Part shown: positions 1 through 12,436 of the stretch, piece after piece
Numbering within the stretch: the first letter of the stretch is position 1
Layout of the letters: the number at the start of each line of letters is the position of its first letter
Source: Odobenus rosmarus divergens
Lineage: Eukaryota > Chordata > Mammalia > Carnivora > Odobenidae
Direction of reading: 5' to 3'
Assembly: GCF_000321225.1 (NCBI RefSeq)
Contig: NW_004450402.1
Coordinates: 1,465,690-1,529,689 of the forward strand
DNA length: 64,000 bases
Translations under genes and position numbers: made by a program
Notes under the pieces: model-generated
The model's database searches: none
What the model saw: the letters and a program-made list of their open reading frames with translations, nothing else
Told to the model about the DNA's origin: nothing

Positions 1-589
1 AAAAGCAGGCTTGTAAATCATCCATTAAAATTTCCGTGTGGTCAGTGCACTCAGGCACTAGGTGCCTAAGAAGATGTGACTGGCATTTTCTAGAAGACCA
101 AGGAATTCTTGCCAGGGAAGATAATGCTTAAGCTAAATCTTAAAGGATACATCTTTAATATTCTATGAATGGAACTTTTTTCATTTGAAAACATATTTTC
201 ATTCCTAAATAAAACCATTGATTGTATTTGGCATTTCCTTGGTACATCGTAGATATGCAAACCTGAGAGTGTAGCCCATTCATAGACACAATTAAACTTT
301 CTATGTTGCAAATCAGTCTAACTCGGAGCATGGCATTTGGAAAATCAATTTAGAGAAAGGCCAGCTGCCAGGGCAATGGACACATGTGTCTTCACATCAG
401 TAGCCTTCTGCTGGCTAATACAAAAGTTATGTCAATGACTAGATCAATGCCATTAATAGGGAGATTTCTCAAGTTTAATCCATTGCAATACCTTATTTTT
501 ACATATTTAAAGAATGTAAGGATTTAGAACTATATTGGTTCTTGTCATTATATTTTTGAAATAAGATCAAGATCCAATATTTTGACATA
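1..589. other. Unique AT-rich sequence, nothing recognised
   Basis: I see no recognisable repeat, exon or RNA gene here. Open frames are short and broken on both strands. Confidence 0.5.
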
Positions 590-1965
590 TGCATCAGTAG
601 TGCTCCATTTCAAATGCATTCATTCTTTCACTATATCCTTATTGAACACCCACTCAGAGCCAAATACTGTTCTGGTCAAAAGGATAACAGCAGTTCACAA
701 GGCAAGCAATAGTCTAGTTTCAGAAAGGCTATCTTCTAATGGAGAAAGATCAACAATAGCCACATAAGACATGAATAAATAGACTAAATTTAGATAAGAA
801 TTAGAAGTTAGATAAATGCCATAAAAAAGATAAATAAAACAGGGTGGTGGGTTAGGGAATGAATTGGGGGCTGTAAAAGAGAGCTATTTAAGGTTGAATG
901 GCCCCAAAAGCCCTCTCTGAAAATATGACATTTTTTTTCTACGACTAGAATGATGAAAAAGTACCAACTATGAAAGATCTAGTAAAGAAAATTTCAGGCA
1001 GTGGGAACACTAAGTACAAAGCCTCAGAGACAGAGGTGATCTTGGAGTACTTGAGGAACAAAAGGAAAACCAAGTGGCTGGAGAACAGTGAAAAAGAATG
1101 AGAGTGACCAGTGATGAGGCCAGGGAAGACAGAAGGTCTTGGAAAATTAGGTAAGAAGTTTGGACTTTCTTTGAATTGACATAGAAAGCCATTGGGAGGT
1201 ATAAGCAAGGCAATGACATGATTAGATTTAAACTTTAAAAAAAAAACTGTTCTAGTTACTATGAAGAAAACTGACCATAAGAGGAAAGACTCATTTAAGA
1301 GACAAGTATAGTTGGGCAAATAAGACATGGTAGTGGGTCAGACTAGAGTTGCAGGAGCTAGTGACATATGATCACATTCATGACGTGTTTTGGAAGTAGA
1401 GCGAGCAACATACTTGTAAATTGGATTTTGGCTTGGGAGATGATAAAGATAAAAATGCAGAAAGAAACTGAAAAAATTGGAAGAGGGAAAAATAGAGTTA
1501 TCTTTTACCATGTTAAATTTGTAATGCCTATTGCATATCTGAGTGAAGATACTAAATAAGCTTCTAGATACACAATTCTAGAATTCAGAGGAAAGATATA
1601 GAAAAGGGGATTGATATTTGGGAGTTATCATCATATAGATAGTATTTGAATCTCCAGGGAAAACATAGAAAAAGGAAAAGGGGACACACAGAGACTCCTG
1701 TGGTCCCTAACATTTAAAGATCTGCGGAGGAGAAAGAGAAATGGGAAATTGAGAAATAACATCAGTGAGGGAGCAAGAAACCAAGTAAATATGGTATCAC
1801 GAAGACCTAGAGAATGATTTCAAAAAGGGGCATTTTTTTAATGGTTGCTGTGAGGTCAAGAAAGATGAGGACAGATAATTAACTCTGTGATGTGGTGAAT
1901 TACAGGGCCCTAGTGACCCTGATAAGAACATTTCAGAAGTTTGGTGGCAATGAAAGCTCAATTTA
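590..1965 (-). mobile_element. Ancient mammal-wide repeat, L2-associated (diverged)
   Basis: The left edge resembles the reverse complement of the L2 3' end: a block of the type TATTGAACACCCACT followed by CTGTTCTGG. Downstream blocks appear in the order familiar from this old repeat: a 'GCCATTGGGAGGTATAAGCAAGG / ATGACATGAT' block near 1190-1225, a 'GAGTTATCATCATATAGATAG' block near 1621, and a 'GCTGTGAGGTCAAGAAAGATG' block near 1847. Divergence is high with many indels, and no reading frame survives. The L2 label is firm only for the left about 100 bp. The long remainder may belong to another old family. Confidence 0.6.
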
Positions 1966-1973
1966 GTAGAATA

Positions 1974-2440
1974 TGTTAGCTAGCTATTGCTATGTAACAA
2001 CCACCACAAAACTCAATGGCTTAAAAGAACAACTATTATTTCTCACAAGTTTATGGATCGACTGGATGGCTCTGTTAACCTGAACCAGTCTCAGCTGATC
2101 TCAGCTGGGTTAGCTCATGTAACTATAATTAACCAGTGGGTATCCTAGGGGTTAGTTGCTCTAGAATAGCTTCAACTGGAATAATGACTCATCTTCTCTC
2201 AGCCTCCAAAGGACAGTCCTGGCTTGTTTTTAGAATGGTGGCAGGATTCCAGGAAAAAGGGCAGAAAGGCACAAGGTATCCTGAAAAGTTGACTGAAAAT
2301 TGGCACTCCATTACCTCCCCCATATCCTATTGGCAAAACAAGTCCAAGTCTATCCCAGAATCAGAGTAGGTGAAGACTAGGAAATTAGAGACCAAAGGGC
2401 ATGGATACAGGGAAGCTATTAATTAGAGCCCACAATGCAA
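1974..2440 (-). mobile_element. MLT1-family LTR (MaLR, ERVL-MaLR class), minus
   Basis: On the plus strand it opens with the reverse complement of the MLT1 3' end (GTTAGCTATTGCTATGTAACAA, then ACTCAATGGCTTAAAAGAACAA). It ends with the AAGGGCATGGATACAGGGA block typical of the 5' end of this MLT1 subgroup. Length of about 465 bp fits a solo LTR. It is an old, non-coding fossil. The frame at 2136-2369 lies inside it and is not a gene. Confidence 0.8.
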
Positions 2441-3907
2441 TTAAGTTACTATGCATGTTGAGAGGGTTGAGAAGAAAAGAGCACGCATAGAAACATAACA
2501 GTTTTGAAGAACTCTGCTATAAAAAGGAGCAGATATATGGATGCCCAACCAAAGATGATATGGAGTTAAGGACACTATTTTGTCTACTAAATTTTTGTTT
2601 TTTAAGATAGAACATGAAAGAGTGTGCTCATAAGCTGACTGAAATAATTCAAAAGAGAAGGAGTTAGGAGAGAAAAGGATACTTGTAACAAAGTCCACCA
2701 GTAGATAGGCTACAATCAGTGCATACCTGGTCTCCCCCATGTTAAATTGGATATTTGTTTCAGAATTCTTAAGGATTAATTCTTAAGGATTCCTCAACAG
2801 CTCAGGAAAATCTTATTTAAAAAGAAAAAAAGGACTTGCTTACCAATCAAAATTACACACAAAACTCTTCATACCAGGGAAGTTTACTTCTATGAAATTA
2901 AGCTGTTGCAAGACAAAGACAATACAAGTTCAAAAGAGTAATCACCTGGGATTAGCGTCTTGATTCTAGAAATCAAAATATTCCGCAACCCTGGTGATGC
3001 AAACTGTGTCCTTAGAGAAGTCATTCTCCAGGGTAAAACACTGATTTGAATTCACTGTATAAGCCTGCATTAGTACTATGCCTCTACAGTGTTACATTTT
3101 GAATGTGCAACATTGGGACAGCCTTTATTTCACTAATCACTTGAGGAATTGAAATAGCCATTCAGTTAAAGATTGCTTAAATTTACAAACCACTGCATGC
3201 ATGAAAAATTCCTCAGCTTACTCTCGATAGCTGTTGAACTAATTGCCCATGACTTGGGTCAAATGTCTTTGAGTGCTTAATACCATTTAGGCAAATTAGA
3301 GCAATGGAGGTGATGCGGGAAGAAAAAGTCACATAATTAAACTTTTAAAATCTGAGTTTGTTGTGCAGTTTTTGCAAGATTTTAGGCATTAAATTGCAGA
3401 CTGAGAGGAGTTTTGTGTGGCTGACCGAACGTGATATGTATAGTGACTGTTTCAAAATCAGAAGCCTTCTTTCATTCAAACCAGGTTCTGATTTCACTGG
3501 GAACTCAGGCTGACTAAATGTTTAAAAACCGAACTTTTTATGTCAATTGTTAGGTCTTTATTTTCACAGTAGTTGAAGCTAATACAACATGGTTCCTAGG
3601 TCAAGGACAGAAGCTTCCTAATTTCAAAAGCATTTCTGCAAATCCTCCCTATGTATGATTTCATCCTAGGTAGATTGCCTCAGGCTGCCTGGGGGGATCC
3701 TGACAGGACAAGATCATGAGCAATTAGACACAGGATGGGCTACTTTAAGGAATTCTGGACTTCTACCTTCCATTAAAGAAAGCATTTCAAAATCAATACT
3801 GTCCCAATATTCATCATCTGGTTCTAGGAATGCCTAATTGTACTGAAGCCATTAACAGGGAAGAATGAGTAGGAGATATACATAGTAGGGGGTACAGATA
3901 TAAATAT
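2441..3907. other. Unique sequence with a small tandem duplication
   Basis: No repeat family or gene is recognised. A 14-bp unit AATTCTTAAGGATT occurs twice in perfect tandem at 2764-2791. The rest is AT-rich with stops in all frames. Confidence 0.5.
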
Positions 3908-3915
3908 AGATAGAT

Positions 3916-3994
<79 letters not shown>
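3908..3994. repeat. Compound microsatellite (GATA)n-(GA)n
   Basis: About 15 nearly perfect GATA units (3908-3967) run directly into about 13 GA units (3968-3994). The tract is long and pure enough to be length-polymorphic. The Ser-Leu and Tyr-Leu-Ser-Ile rich frames on the minus strand here are simply translations of the repeat. Confidence 0.97.
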
Positions 3995-3998
<4 letters not shown>

Positions 3999-4724
3999 GG
4001 GTATCACAAAGAGACCAATCAACAACCAGGAGCACACAGAACAAAAAGGAGAGCCAGCTGAACAGATTAGAGGCAGGTAAGATAATAAAACAAATTTAAT
4101 TTACTTTGGTACATGCTGGAAGGTATGAGCTATATCTTTAAGAGATGGATAGGAACTTGAGAAGTACAATAGAAGATTTTAAGGTGAAGCAAAGCATAGG
4201 TCCCAAGGCATGCGATATTATAATATCTACAGGGAAAGTACAAGCCGTTAAGTGTAGAGTGGTTAATACGCCACGTCACGGATGACCTGGTTTGCTAAGT
4301 CTGAACTTCATCCAGTAGGTAACGGTAATTCCTTTCAGATTTTTAAGCATAAGCGTGACATGAATCAAAGGGATCAAGACTGAAGACTAAGAAATCAAGT
4401 AAGGAGTATTATATGAATATATGAAGAGGAAGGACCATATAGGAAAAAACTATATTGTAAAGTAAAATGTGTAGGATTTAGCAGGTATATGGAAATATAG
4501 GTAATTCTATGGAAAGAGGGGTGGGGCAGGAAAGGCGGCCACTGCATGATGTAACACCAGTAGAACAATTCCATGGTCAATAGGCCTGACAGACTAGCTT
4601 TCAGCCCTGGAAATTTTGACATCCTTCCCCTGCAAGCAGACGTCCAACATGCAAGATCCTGAAACAGAGTCTCAAGCAGATATACAGGCAGTTTGTACCA
4701 TCAGAGGAAACCTAGGGCATTTTA
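3995..4724. other. Unique sequence, nothing recognised
   Basis: AT-rich sequence with no recognised repeat or gene. The left copy of the adjacent SINE's target-site duplication occupies 4708-4724. Confidence 0.45.
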
Positions 4725-4922
4725 TTTTATTTTAATTTTTTCAAGATTTTATTTATTTGACAGAGAGAGGGAAAGTACAAGCAGGTGGAGCAGCAGAGGG
4801 AGAGGGAGAAGCAGGTCTCGCACTGAGCAGGGAGCCCGATGTGGGGCTTAATCCCAGGACCCTGGGATCATGACCTGAGCCGAAGGCAGACACTTAACTG
4901 ACTAAGCCACCCAGTCACCCCA
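4725..4922 (-). mobile_element. Can-SINE (tRNA-Lys-derived), minus
   Basis: On the plus strand it reads T-rich tail, AAGATTTTATTTATTTGACAG, CT/GA-rich region, then the tRNA-like head ending GCCACCCAGTCACCCC, so the sense strand is minus. It is flanked by a 17-bp TSD (4708-4724 and 4923-4939, AAACCTAGGGCATTTTA with one mismatch). Full length, moderately diverged. Confidence 0.96.
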
Positions 4923-4939
4923 AAACCTAGGACATTTTA

Positions 4940-6862
4940 GTCATGGAAACATCAGAGAGTATATAAATGAAGCACATCCTGGGAGCTTCGACAAAATAAA
5001 ATGACATAAACCTACTAGGATAATTTGAGTGAGTGGTTACCATAGCCACATCCATATCTGCAGATTGTAGGTGAAAATATGTAATCTTTCGGTTTGACAT
5101 AGCTTGTTCTTTGGCCAGATCAAATAGCATGAAAGCAAAAGCACTAATATCCACATTCAGCTTTTACTATCGTCAAAATCAGACTAAACACTTTTGACAA
5201 CTTCAATTCCAATTTCTTCTCACCAATGAAACCCAACATTTGTGCTTCAACTCTTCTGTGAAACTTTTCCACTCACCTTTGGTTACTTTGAGGTAGCTAA
5301 TTAATTAAAGCCACTTAGGAAATTATTAACTGAGAAAAGGCATTTTTAGGGTCAAGATTATGATGGCTTGAGTGGTATTGGGAATACTAATAATTGAAAT
5401 ACATCAAATCATTTGCTGTTGCTGTTCAAATATGGTAAAACCCTGTAAATGCAGCCCACAAATATTTGAGCCAATATTTTATAAGATCTCATTTGCGAGA
5501 AAAGAATCTCCCAGGGCTGTAAAAAGATCCAACATTTTACCTGGAAGACAAAACTTAAACAACAGAGTTTATTACATAATCTGAAATCTAGTACCTCTCA
5601 GGAAAGCTTTAAAAGGTGTACCTCTAGCATATTTTTTCAGCTCTCCTGGGAAGCAGGATAAGCTGATTTTTGAATTTTTAATTGAGATCTCTGCATCTAT
5701 ATCATCATGTTAAATATCAGTGGCCTGCTCTTGTAGTTCTTATAAAGCCACTTCCTAGAATTAAATAGACAGCTATCCATGTTACAGCTGTAAGATCGGC
5801 TCTCTAATAGGAAAGGAAACATCTCACAAAGGGTGAGATCAAATCCCTTTAATGGGCTATCAACTTGCCGGGAGGAGATCTATTCCAAGCATAAACACAG
5901 CCCTCCAGAGATAGTCTTTTTATGATACTCTTTAAATGTCTAATAGGTGTTCAACACTGCTGTGAACTTGTGAACCCAGAAAGGATTTAAGGGTATTTAT
6001 CAGTGCATTGCCATATAGTGCAGCACACACATCTAAGGCAGGCATAGTCATTGCACTCTTGTTGCTATACAAGCCACCTATATAGCATCATAGTTCCCAA
6101 ATAAATAAAGGTTTTTAAAATTTACAACTAAAAAAAACCAAAACAACTACAAAATGGAGTATAGTGACTCTGCAAAATCAATAGCTAATCAGGTTAACAC
6201 GAAGAGGTTTGAGAACTGAATGGCATACTGTTTTGTGCTGTTGAATTTTTTAGTTAGATGTGTATTTTATTATCTTTATTTAAGAACCCTACATAATAAA
6301 CTTATTCCTCAATAGTATACATTCTTCATAATATTGATATTTTTAAAAAACATTCCAGTTTTGAAAGTGCTGGTTGGCATCCTTTGTTAGGCCTTGGGGA
6401 CTAGCAATTTCACAACTTCACAAGCAGGCATTTAACTTCTCATACTTAAATAAAAGCGAATCTGTATTTATGTAGCAAATATGATCTTGAAGAAGCTTTT
6501 AAAGACAGAATTTCTTAATAAATTATAGTGTAGTAAATAAATGGGGAGTTGGCCAGTTAAGTAAAATATATAATAAATCCTTTTAATACAGTGAATCCTT
6601 TGGTAAACTGAAAGAAAGATCCTTTAATATATATGCTTTGTAAATTAAGATTTAGTGTATGAGATTTTTTAAACTGAGGCAGATTTATATACTTTATTGC
6701 AAAGGAAGAAGCAATTCTAATTACATTAGTTAAGACTTTGGTGAGATTTCTCAATCTTTTTAATACTGAGTAGGTGACTTTAAAAAAAAATCACTTCTAT
6801 GATAGCTGACCAGATTATTGTCTACATTCCTCCCCATTAGTTATCTCAAATATCCATGTATC
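4940..6862. other. Unique AT-rich sequence, nothing recognised
   Basis: I see no repeat family, exon or RNA gene in this stretch. Open frames are 75 codons or shorter, with no recognisable protein. Confidence 0.5.
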
Positions 6863-6876
6863 AGGAATCATTTTTA

Positions 6877-7078
6877 TTTTTATTTTTTTTTAAAGATTTT
6901 ATTTATTTATTTGAGAGAGAGAGAATGAGAGACAGAGAGCACGAGAGGGAAGAGGGTCAGAGGGAGAAGCAGACTCCCTGCTGAGCAGGGAGCCCGATGC
7001 GGGACTCGATCCCGGGACTCCAGGATTATGACCTGAGCAGAAGGCAGTCGCTTAACCAACTGAGCCACCCAGGCACCC
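6877..7078 (-). mobile_element. Can-SINE, minus, intact TSD
   Basis: T-rich tail, AAAGATTTTATTTATTTATTTGAGAG, GA-rich stretch, CTCCCTGCTGAGCAGGGAGCC, and head ending GAGCCACCCAGGCACCC. The 14-bp TSD AGGAATCATTTTTA is identical at 6863-6876 and 7079-7092, which argues for a fairly recent insertion. Confidence 0.97.
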
Positions 7079-7092
7079 AGGAATCATTTTTA

Positions 7093-9465
7093 GCTATAAA
7101 CAACAGAACCCATTCCATCCATGATATACAGTAACAGGGTATATTGAAGGTTATGAGGTCACTAGTAAAATATCAGGAAAGCCTGGAGATATCTGCTTTG
7201 CAGACTACACAGCCAGGAAGAATAGTCCAGTTACTTATAGAATGTTCTGGTAAAGGTTCCATTGTCACCAACACAGCTCTGGTATTTGTACTGCCCATCT
7301 AGAGCATGGAACTATACCCCCAGAACTGGGTATGTGTGCATGTGTGCGTGTGTGTGTTACTTCTAAAAGCTCATCGTCTCTCCATTAGTCTCACAAGAAT
7401 TAATTCTCTGTGTGTGACCTCTTCATGTCATCCTCTCCTGCACTAGGTTCCCAAGTGGGTTCTCCCCAGCCTGCATTTTTGCTGTAATGGACAGTAGGAA
7501 GCGTTTCTGCCTTCTGCCTTGGACGGATATATAACAAAGTGACAGATTTTAGGAGGGGTATTCAGAAGGTGCTGATAAACAAGACAAATGCTCACTATAG
7601 TCTCTGCCTAGCATCAATATATCCCTAAACTTCCAAACATTGACAACCACCACCACAAATATTTATATTAACATAATGCACCTATTTTTTAAAAAATGAA
7701 AATGCACTCCCTCTCTCCCCAAGTCCAGAGCCAATTGACCTCAGTTGTCTGCAACAAATAGATGAGACTGAGAAGTCAACCATCACCATTAGGGATAGTA
7801 AAATTAAATGGCAAAAGAATCACAGAAACAGAGGTAAATTCATTAACACAAAATTCCTAAACATTTAACAATTAGCTCCTATGAGCAAAGATTTTTCTTT
7901 GCTAATAGAACATTGAATATTCCAGTGATGTGAGTCAAATAGGGGATGCTGCCATGATCTGCCACCACATACACTTTATTTAATATCTCATTGAGGAGGT
8001 ACTGGTTTGGCTGGAAAAAGACTGTGGATGAAATGGTCATTCATGCATACCTGATTATCAAGAGCCTCTTCTAAAATGGAGGGTATTTGCTGGATATTCA
8101 AATATTCTCATACTACCTAATCTGAAAGAATAACCCACATATTTTTTTCCCATATCTTCTTTTCACTAACACTCCTGTCTGTTCACTCAAAGCTCCTGGC
8201 CAAAGTATTAGCATCTCCCCGTGAATCATTGCAAATGCATACCTCAAGTATCTGTTCTTCTAGACAAAATGAACATGAGGCATATTGTTCATTCAGCTCT
8301 ACACTGGGAAGATTTCCCTTCCCCCAAGTCTTAAAGATCTCCTCAAATTGGGGCTACCATGCTGCAACAGTCCACTTTCAGCTATTGCCAACATAGTGTC
8401 AGTGAATCTACTTTGAACATTTGCCTTCTTCAGTCAAAGGTAGCTGGCACAGGATGAGGAGGGAGTGCTAAGAACATAGAACCACCTGCTAATGGAATTT
8501 ACTTTTTGCCATGTTTAAGCATGTATCTAGTTTGCCAGGGAAAGTACCAGTTTATCCCAATTGTTCCAAGACAACAGAATAACAGCTACTCCCTGAACTG
8601 CTTGTCTTCTCAGCATGATGGCATCAGTGTAGTAGAATACATAATGTCCCATGAAATGGTGAGAAAATCAGAGTGCCTGAAGATGATATTTTCTTCATAA
8701 ATCTAAAGAGTTAACATGGCCCTGAGACGAGATGAGGAAAATGTACTGCTCTACCTGTAAGGTAAAAGAAAACTGCTTCTGTTGTTCTCTGCATATTGGA
8801 ATAGATAAAAATCAAGAGCTATACAGTAGATGCCACCGACTGTCTTAATTTGTTCCGATAGAGAACATCTGAAACAGCCACTGAAAACTAGCAGCTGAAT
8901 AAGCTGATGAATTCATGTCACATTTTTCAAGACCAATATGTCTTCTGAATGCCCAAACAGGTAGGTTAAATGAAGTTTGCATTGATTAGTATTGGCTTAA
9001 AGTCAGTGTCCAAGGCACTGGACACTCCATGAATGAAAGCAAGTTTAGGGAAAGTTAGGTGGAGTTTTCAGGAAAGTCTTATGATTATCACAGAACCCTT
9101 CCTCAAGTATACCATGCCTCCCCACCCCCCTTTTTTTTTTCTTCAGAGTGTCTGTTTTTGTCAGCTTAGCTCTTGGAATTGAAGAATTTCCATGACTCTC
9201 CATCACGGTGACCCAAGACAAGCTCCTTTTTAACAGACCTAGAATCTGTATTTACTTGTCTCTTTGCTTGGTTTTGGTTTTCCAGTTCAAGTAAGATTTT
9301 AGTAGGCTACCTATCTCTTTCAATCCCAGTGACACCAAAACAAATTAGGCACCCCAAATATGCTCACAGAGTGTATAACTGTGATTATGACTCTACCTTT
9401 GCTGCTAGTAATGGAAACCATGACCACGTCTGCCCCTCTAGGATCCATCATTCCCATCGAAATCA
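7093..9465. other. Mostly unique sequence; possible old repeat remnant at left
   Basis: The first about 240 bp (TAGCTATAAACAACAGAACCC onward) look faintly like an old interspersed repeat, but I cannot name it. A short impure TG tract lies at 7331-7359. The strong pyrimidine tract ending in CAG at 9146 looks like a splice acceptor, but the sequence after it has stops in all three frames. No gene recognised. Confidence 0.4.
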
Positions 9466-9469
9466 CAGA

Positions 9470-9680
9470 GCCCATTTCAATTCTGCCCCTACCACTCAGG
9501 TAAGTTATTTAATCTCTCTGTTAAAATTATTGGATTTTCAGCAGTTGCTACTTCTTGCTTGCTATTTCCATAATACCTTACAGTTACCATAAGGAGAGTG
9601 AGTTAAAACATGCTAAGTATTTAAAACAGTACCTGGCAAAAATAAGTGTTCGATGTCAGCTATTATTGTTGTTATTTTTT
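9470..9680 (+). mobile_element. MIR element (ancient tRNA-derived SINE), plus
   Basis: The MIR core is seen as 'CAGGTAAGTTATTTAATCTCTCTG', followed by a MIR-like tail 'ACAGTACCTGGCAAAAATAAGTGTTCGATG' and 'TATTATTGTTGTTATT'. The fit is in order with an internal insertion or divergence. It creates a perfect splice-donor consensus (CAG/GTAAGT) at 9498/9499, discussed in the findings. Confidence 0.75.
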
Positions 9681-10011
9681 TTCCTTTGAATTACTTTTCT
9701 TTTTTTGCAAAATGGTTTAAAATATGACTGTGTACAGTACCCTATATGAACTGACTGCAGAGATAGGTTCTATCCATCTTGTTTAGTTCAACATAAACTT
9801 TTTTCCTATGAAATAAAAATGTTTTTTCTCTGTCCACATCGACATTACTCTGTGCATCGTAGAGGTCCTGGAGCACCAGCAAGTCCTTGTGTTTCCAATT
9901 TCCTTGATATTTACAGGTCGGGTCAGAGTAAACAACCCAATTCTTCCAGAATTCACTGGTAATTATTTCTGTTTTTCACTAAGGTAAGTAGTTCTAAGAG
10001 ATTCACAAGAG

Positions 10012-10190
10012 ATGTCATAAAGCACAGTGGCTTTGCAGAGACCAGAGTTCAAATCCTCATTCTTCCACTTACCAGTTGTTGTTCATTCAGCGATTTGCTT
10101 AAACTCTTTCAACTTTATCATGTGAGGACTGAATTTTATCATATGTAAATGCTCAGCAAAGAACTACTCAAAAAGTGGTAACTCTTAACA
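10012..10190 (+). mobile_element. MIR element, plus
   Basis: MIR signature in order: AAGCACAGTGGCTTTG, GAGTTCAAATCCTC, CCACTTACCAGTTG, then the CAGCGATTTGCTTAAACTCTTT block and a GTAAATGCTCAGCAAA-like end. Diverged, no TSD detected. Confidence 0.8.
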
Positions 10191-11914
10191 CCATTAACAT
10201 CAACACAAAATCATTTTTGTTATTTATTTCATATACAGGTATCATGAATGCCTTTTAAAACAAATTATAAACAATTGACTAAAGGGAAGGTGAAACCAAC
10301 AGCTTTAGAGTATTACATTGGGTGGCTTTACATCACAAATAAAAGTGTCTTAGTCCACAGCGGTAACTGATGTTCTTTATTCATAAAGGGAGAAAACAAC
10401 ATATTTCACTCACACATCACTAGGTCTGAGTTATGGAGGCATTCATTATTTTAATAGTACCTCCCACCCCTCACTACCATCCATAAAGTGTTTTCTCATC
10501 TTGCACCCTTGACAATGTGAAAAGTGCAAATACAGCTTCTGAATACAACACAGCAATTAGGATAATGATCTTTCCATGTGCAGGGCATTGGACTGCTCCT
10601 CACAGTATCCCCTTTCAGTTGGCGAGGAAGGTTTGCCATAGGGTGCTATTTAAAAAGACTCTTTCCTGTGAAAGCTACAGAAAGAAATTGTTGAAAAATA
10701 CCACTAGAAATTGAGCTTGCATCTGTTTTACCAAAGATGTTAAATTCTCTCAGCAGTTTTTTGAATTCTATTCCAAAGTAATATTAAACCATTTAAGACA
10801 ACACTGCATAATTCAAAAGAAAAGAATAGATATGCTTCAGCAAGGAAAATTGTGTAATACTGTGTTTTAATGTATTAGAAGTCAGCATTATCTGGATCTT
10901 TCTAATCATAATTTCAGTCGTTAAAGCACCAGGGACTCCATCAGTATAGACACCATATTCTGACTCAATTACACTGTGCATTAGAAGTAGTGGTTTACAG
11001 CATCTATTAGACTTGTCATTACCCTTGTGCCATACTCAATTGACCAAAGGGGTGGGGGAACCCTCTCTCCTAAGGAGAAGAAAACGAAAAAGCAAATTCA
11101 GTGGAATGCATAATAGGTGCTCCTCGGGAGAACGCTTTAGGTTTCAGTTCATTTCTTCATAAGATGAACATTCCCACCAAAAGCGTCAGAGTAAACATCA
11201 TGCCTCATTACTCCTTTCCACTGTTCATACAGCATGCATATAGGTATAATGCTGATTAATGGAAAGAAATTACAAAATTCAATGACTTTGAATAAGCAGT
11301 GGAGGAAGCAAACATTTACTAGACTCCATGAATGAAAAAACTCTCTACTAAAGCTTATGTGGGAGGATAAAGGCTCCAGCTACCGTGGTGAAGGACAGAT
11401 TCCCCTTTCCTATGAATAGCTGGGCTTGATGTGTGGTGCTGGGAACTACTCAACCCCATACATTGCTCTGCAAGACAAAGCAAATAAATGAGAGTTGAGA
11501 AAGTAAGCTCTTCAGAAACATATCATTGCGTAGGCATTCGATAAATTCAGAAAGCATATATGGGAGATAAATGTACAGGCTCTCATGGTTTGTAACTAAA
11601 AAAGGCTTTGATTTTACAAATAATTTTCCTCTAGAAACCAGACTTGCAGTATTTCTGACAAAATAATTCCCTAATATAATCAGTCTTGGTCTTCCAGCCG
11701 GGCTTTGCCAAAAATAATAATACGTATTATACATTAAATAATAGTAATTATTATTGTAGATCCAATAATTAGGTAAATTTGCATGTGGATATTTTGCCAT
11801 AGCCTGAGTCTCAAAATAACAAAGAAGCAGAACACCAATGTTGGCTTTCATAACTGCAAGAAGAGTGGAACATGTCACTTTTTAATAGATACAGAAATGT
11901 TAAGGGCAATTTAG
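10191..11914. other. Unique sequence, nothing recognised
   Basis: AT-rich. The 142-codon open frame at 11450-11878 (minus) is rich in Tyr, Asn and Leu, as expected of chance translation of AT-rich DNA. It has no recognisable domain, and I do not call it a gene. Confidence 0.45.
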
Positions 11915-12432
11915 ATCCATGATCTCCAAACCAGACTAATCTTCAGAATTATTTTGGAGCTTTTTCACCATTCCACTTCCTAGGCCAGGCACATTGTTAC
12001 AGGCTGAATTATGTCCTCCCAAAATTCATATGCTGTAATCTGCAGTACCTCAGAATGTGACTGTATTTGGAGATAGGGTCTTTAACAAAATAATTAAGGA
12101 GAAATAAGGTCATTAAGGTGAGCCTTTAAGCAACATAGCTGGTGTCCTTATGAGAGATTAGGACATAGGCAGGTACAGAGGAAAGTTCATGTGAGAACAG
12201 AGAAAGAAGACAGCCATCTGAAAAGAGAGAGGCTTCCTTTGAAGGAATCAACCCTACCAACACCTTGATCTCAGACTTCTAGCTTCCAGAATCATGAGAA
12301 AATTAATTTCTGTTTCTCAAGTAACTCAGCCTGTGGCACATTGTTAGGGCAGCCCTCGCAGACTAATACGCTCACTAAATCACAAGCTCTAGGTATTGGC
12401 TGAATAATTTTTCTCTTTAAAAATATCTCCAG
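11915..12432 (+). mobile_element. MER5-like hAT DNA transposon remnant, split by an MLT1
   Basis: Left part (CCAAACCAGACTAATCTTCAGAATT ... TAGGCCAGGC) and right part (CACAAGCTCTAGGTATTGGCTGAATAATT ...) together resemble a MER5-type element. An MLT1 LTR (11995-12369) sits between the halves. Highly diverged, so the family call is tentative. Confidence 0.5.
11995..12369 (+). mobile_element. MLT1-family LTR (MaLR), plus
   Basis: Opens TGTTACAGGCTGAATTATGTC and CCTCCCAAAATTCATATGCTG, continues with CAGTACCTCAGAATGTGACTG and GGAGATAGGGTCTTTAACA, and ends with the CACCTTGATCTCAGACTTCTAG block and CAGCCCTCGCAGACTAATAC. This is the full order expected for an MLT1 solo LTR. Old and non-coding. Confidence 0.88.
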
Positions 12433-12436
12433 GTTT

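Noticed and set aside
3814..4044. Tyr-Leu-Ser-Ile repeat protein
   Set aside because: Translation of the GATA/GA microsatellite.
4725..4922. tRNA gene in the SINE heads
   Set aside because: The heads are tRNA-Lys-derived but lack a complete cloverleaf. They belong to Can-SINEs with poly(A) tails and TSDs.
9147..9290. 144-bp exon between a strong acceptor (pyrimidine tract, CAG at 9144-9146) and a donor-like GTAAGA at 9291
   Set aside because: All three frames contain stops, and there is no other evidence. Splice-like motifs at this level are common by chance.
11450..11878. 142-codon minus-strand frame
   Set aside because: Tyr/Asn/Leu-rich, consistent with chance translation of AT-rich DNA. 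No domain recognised.
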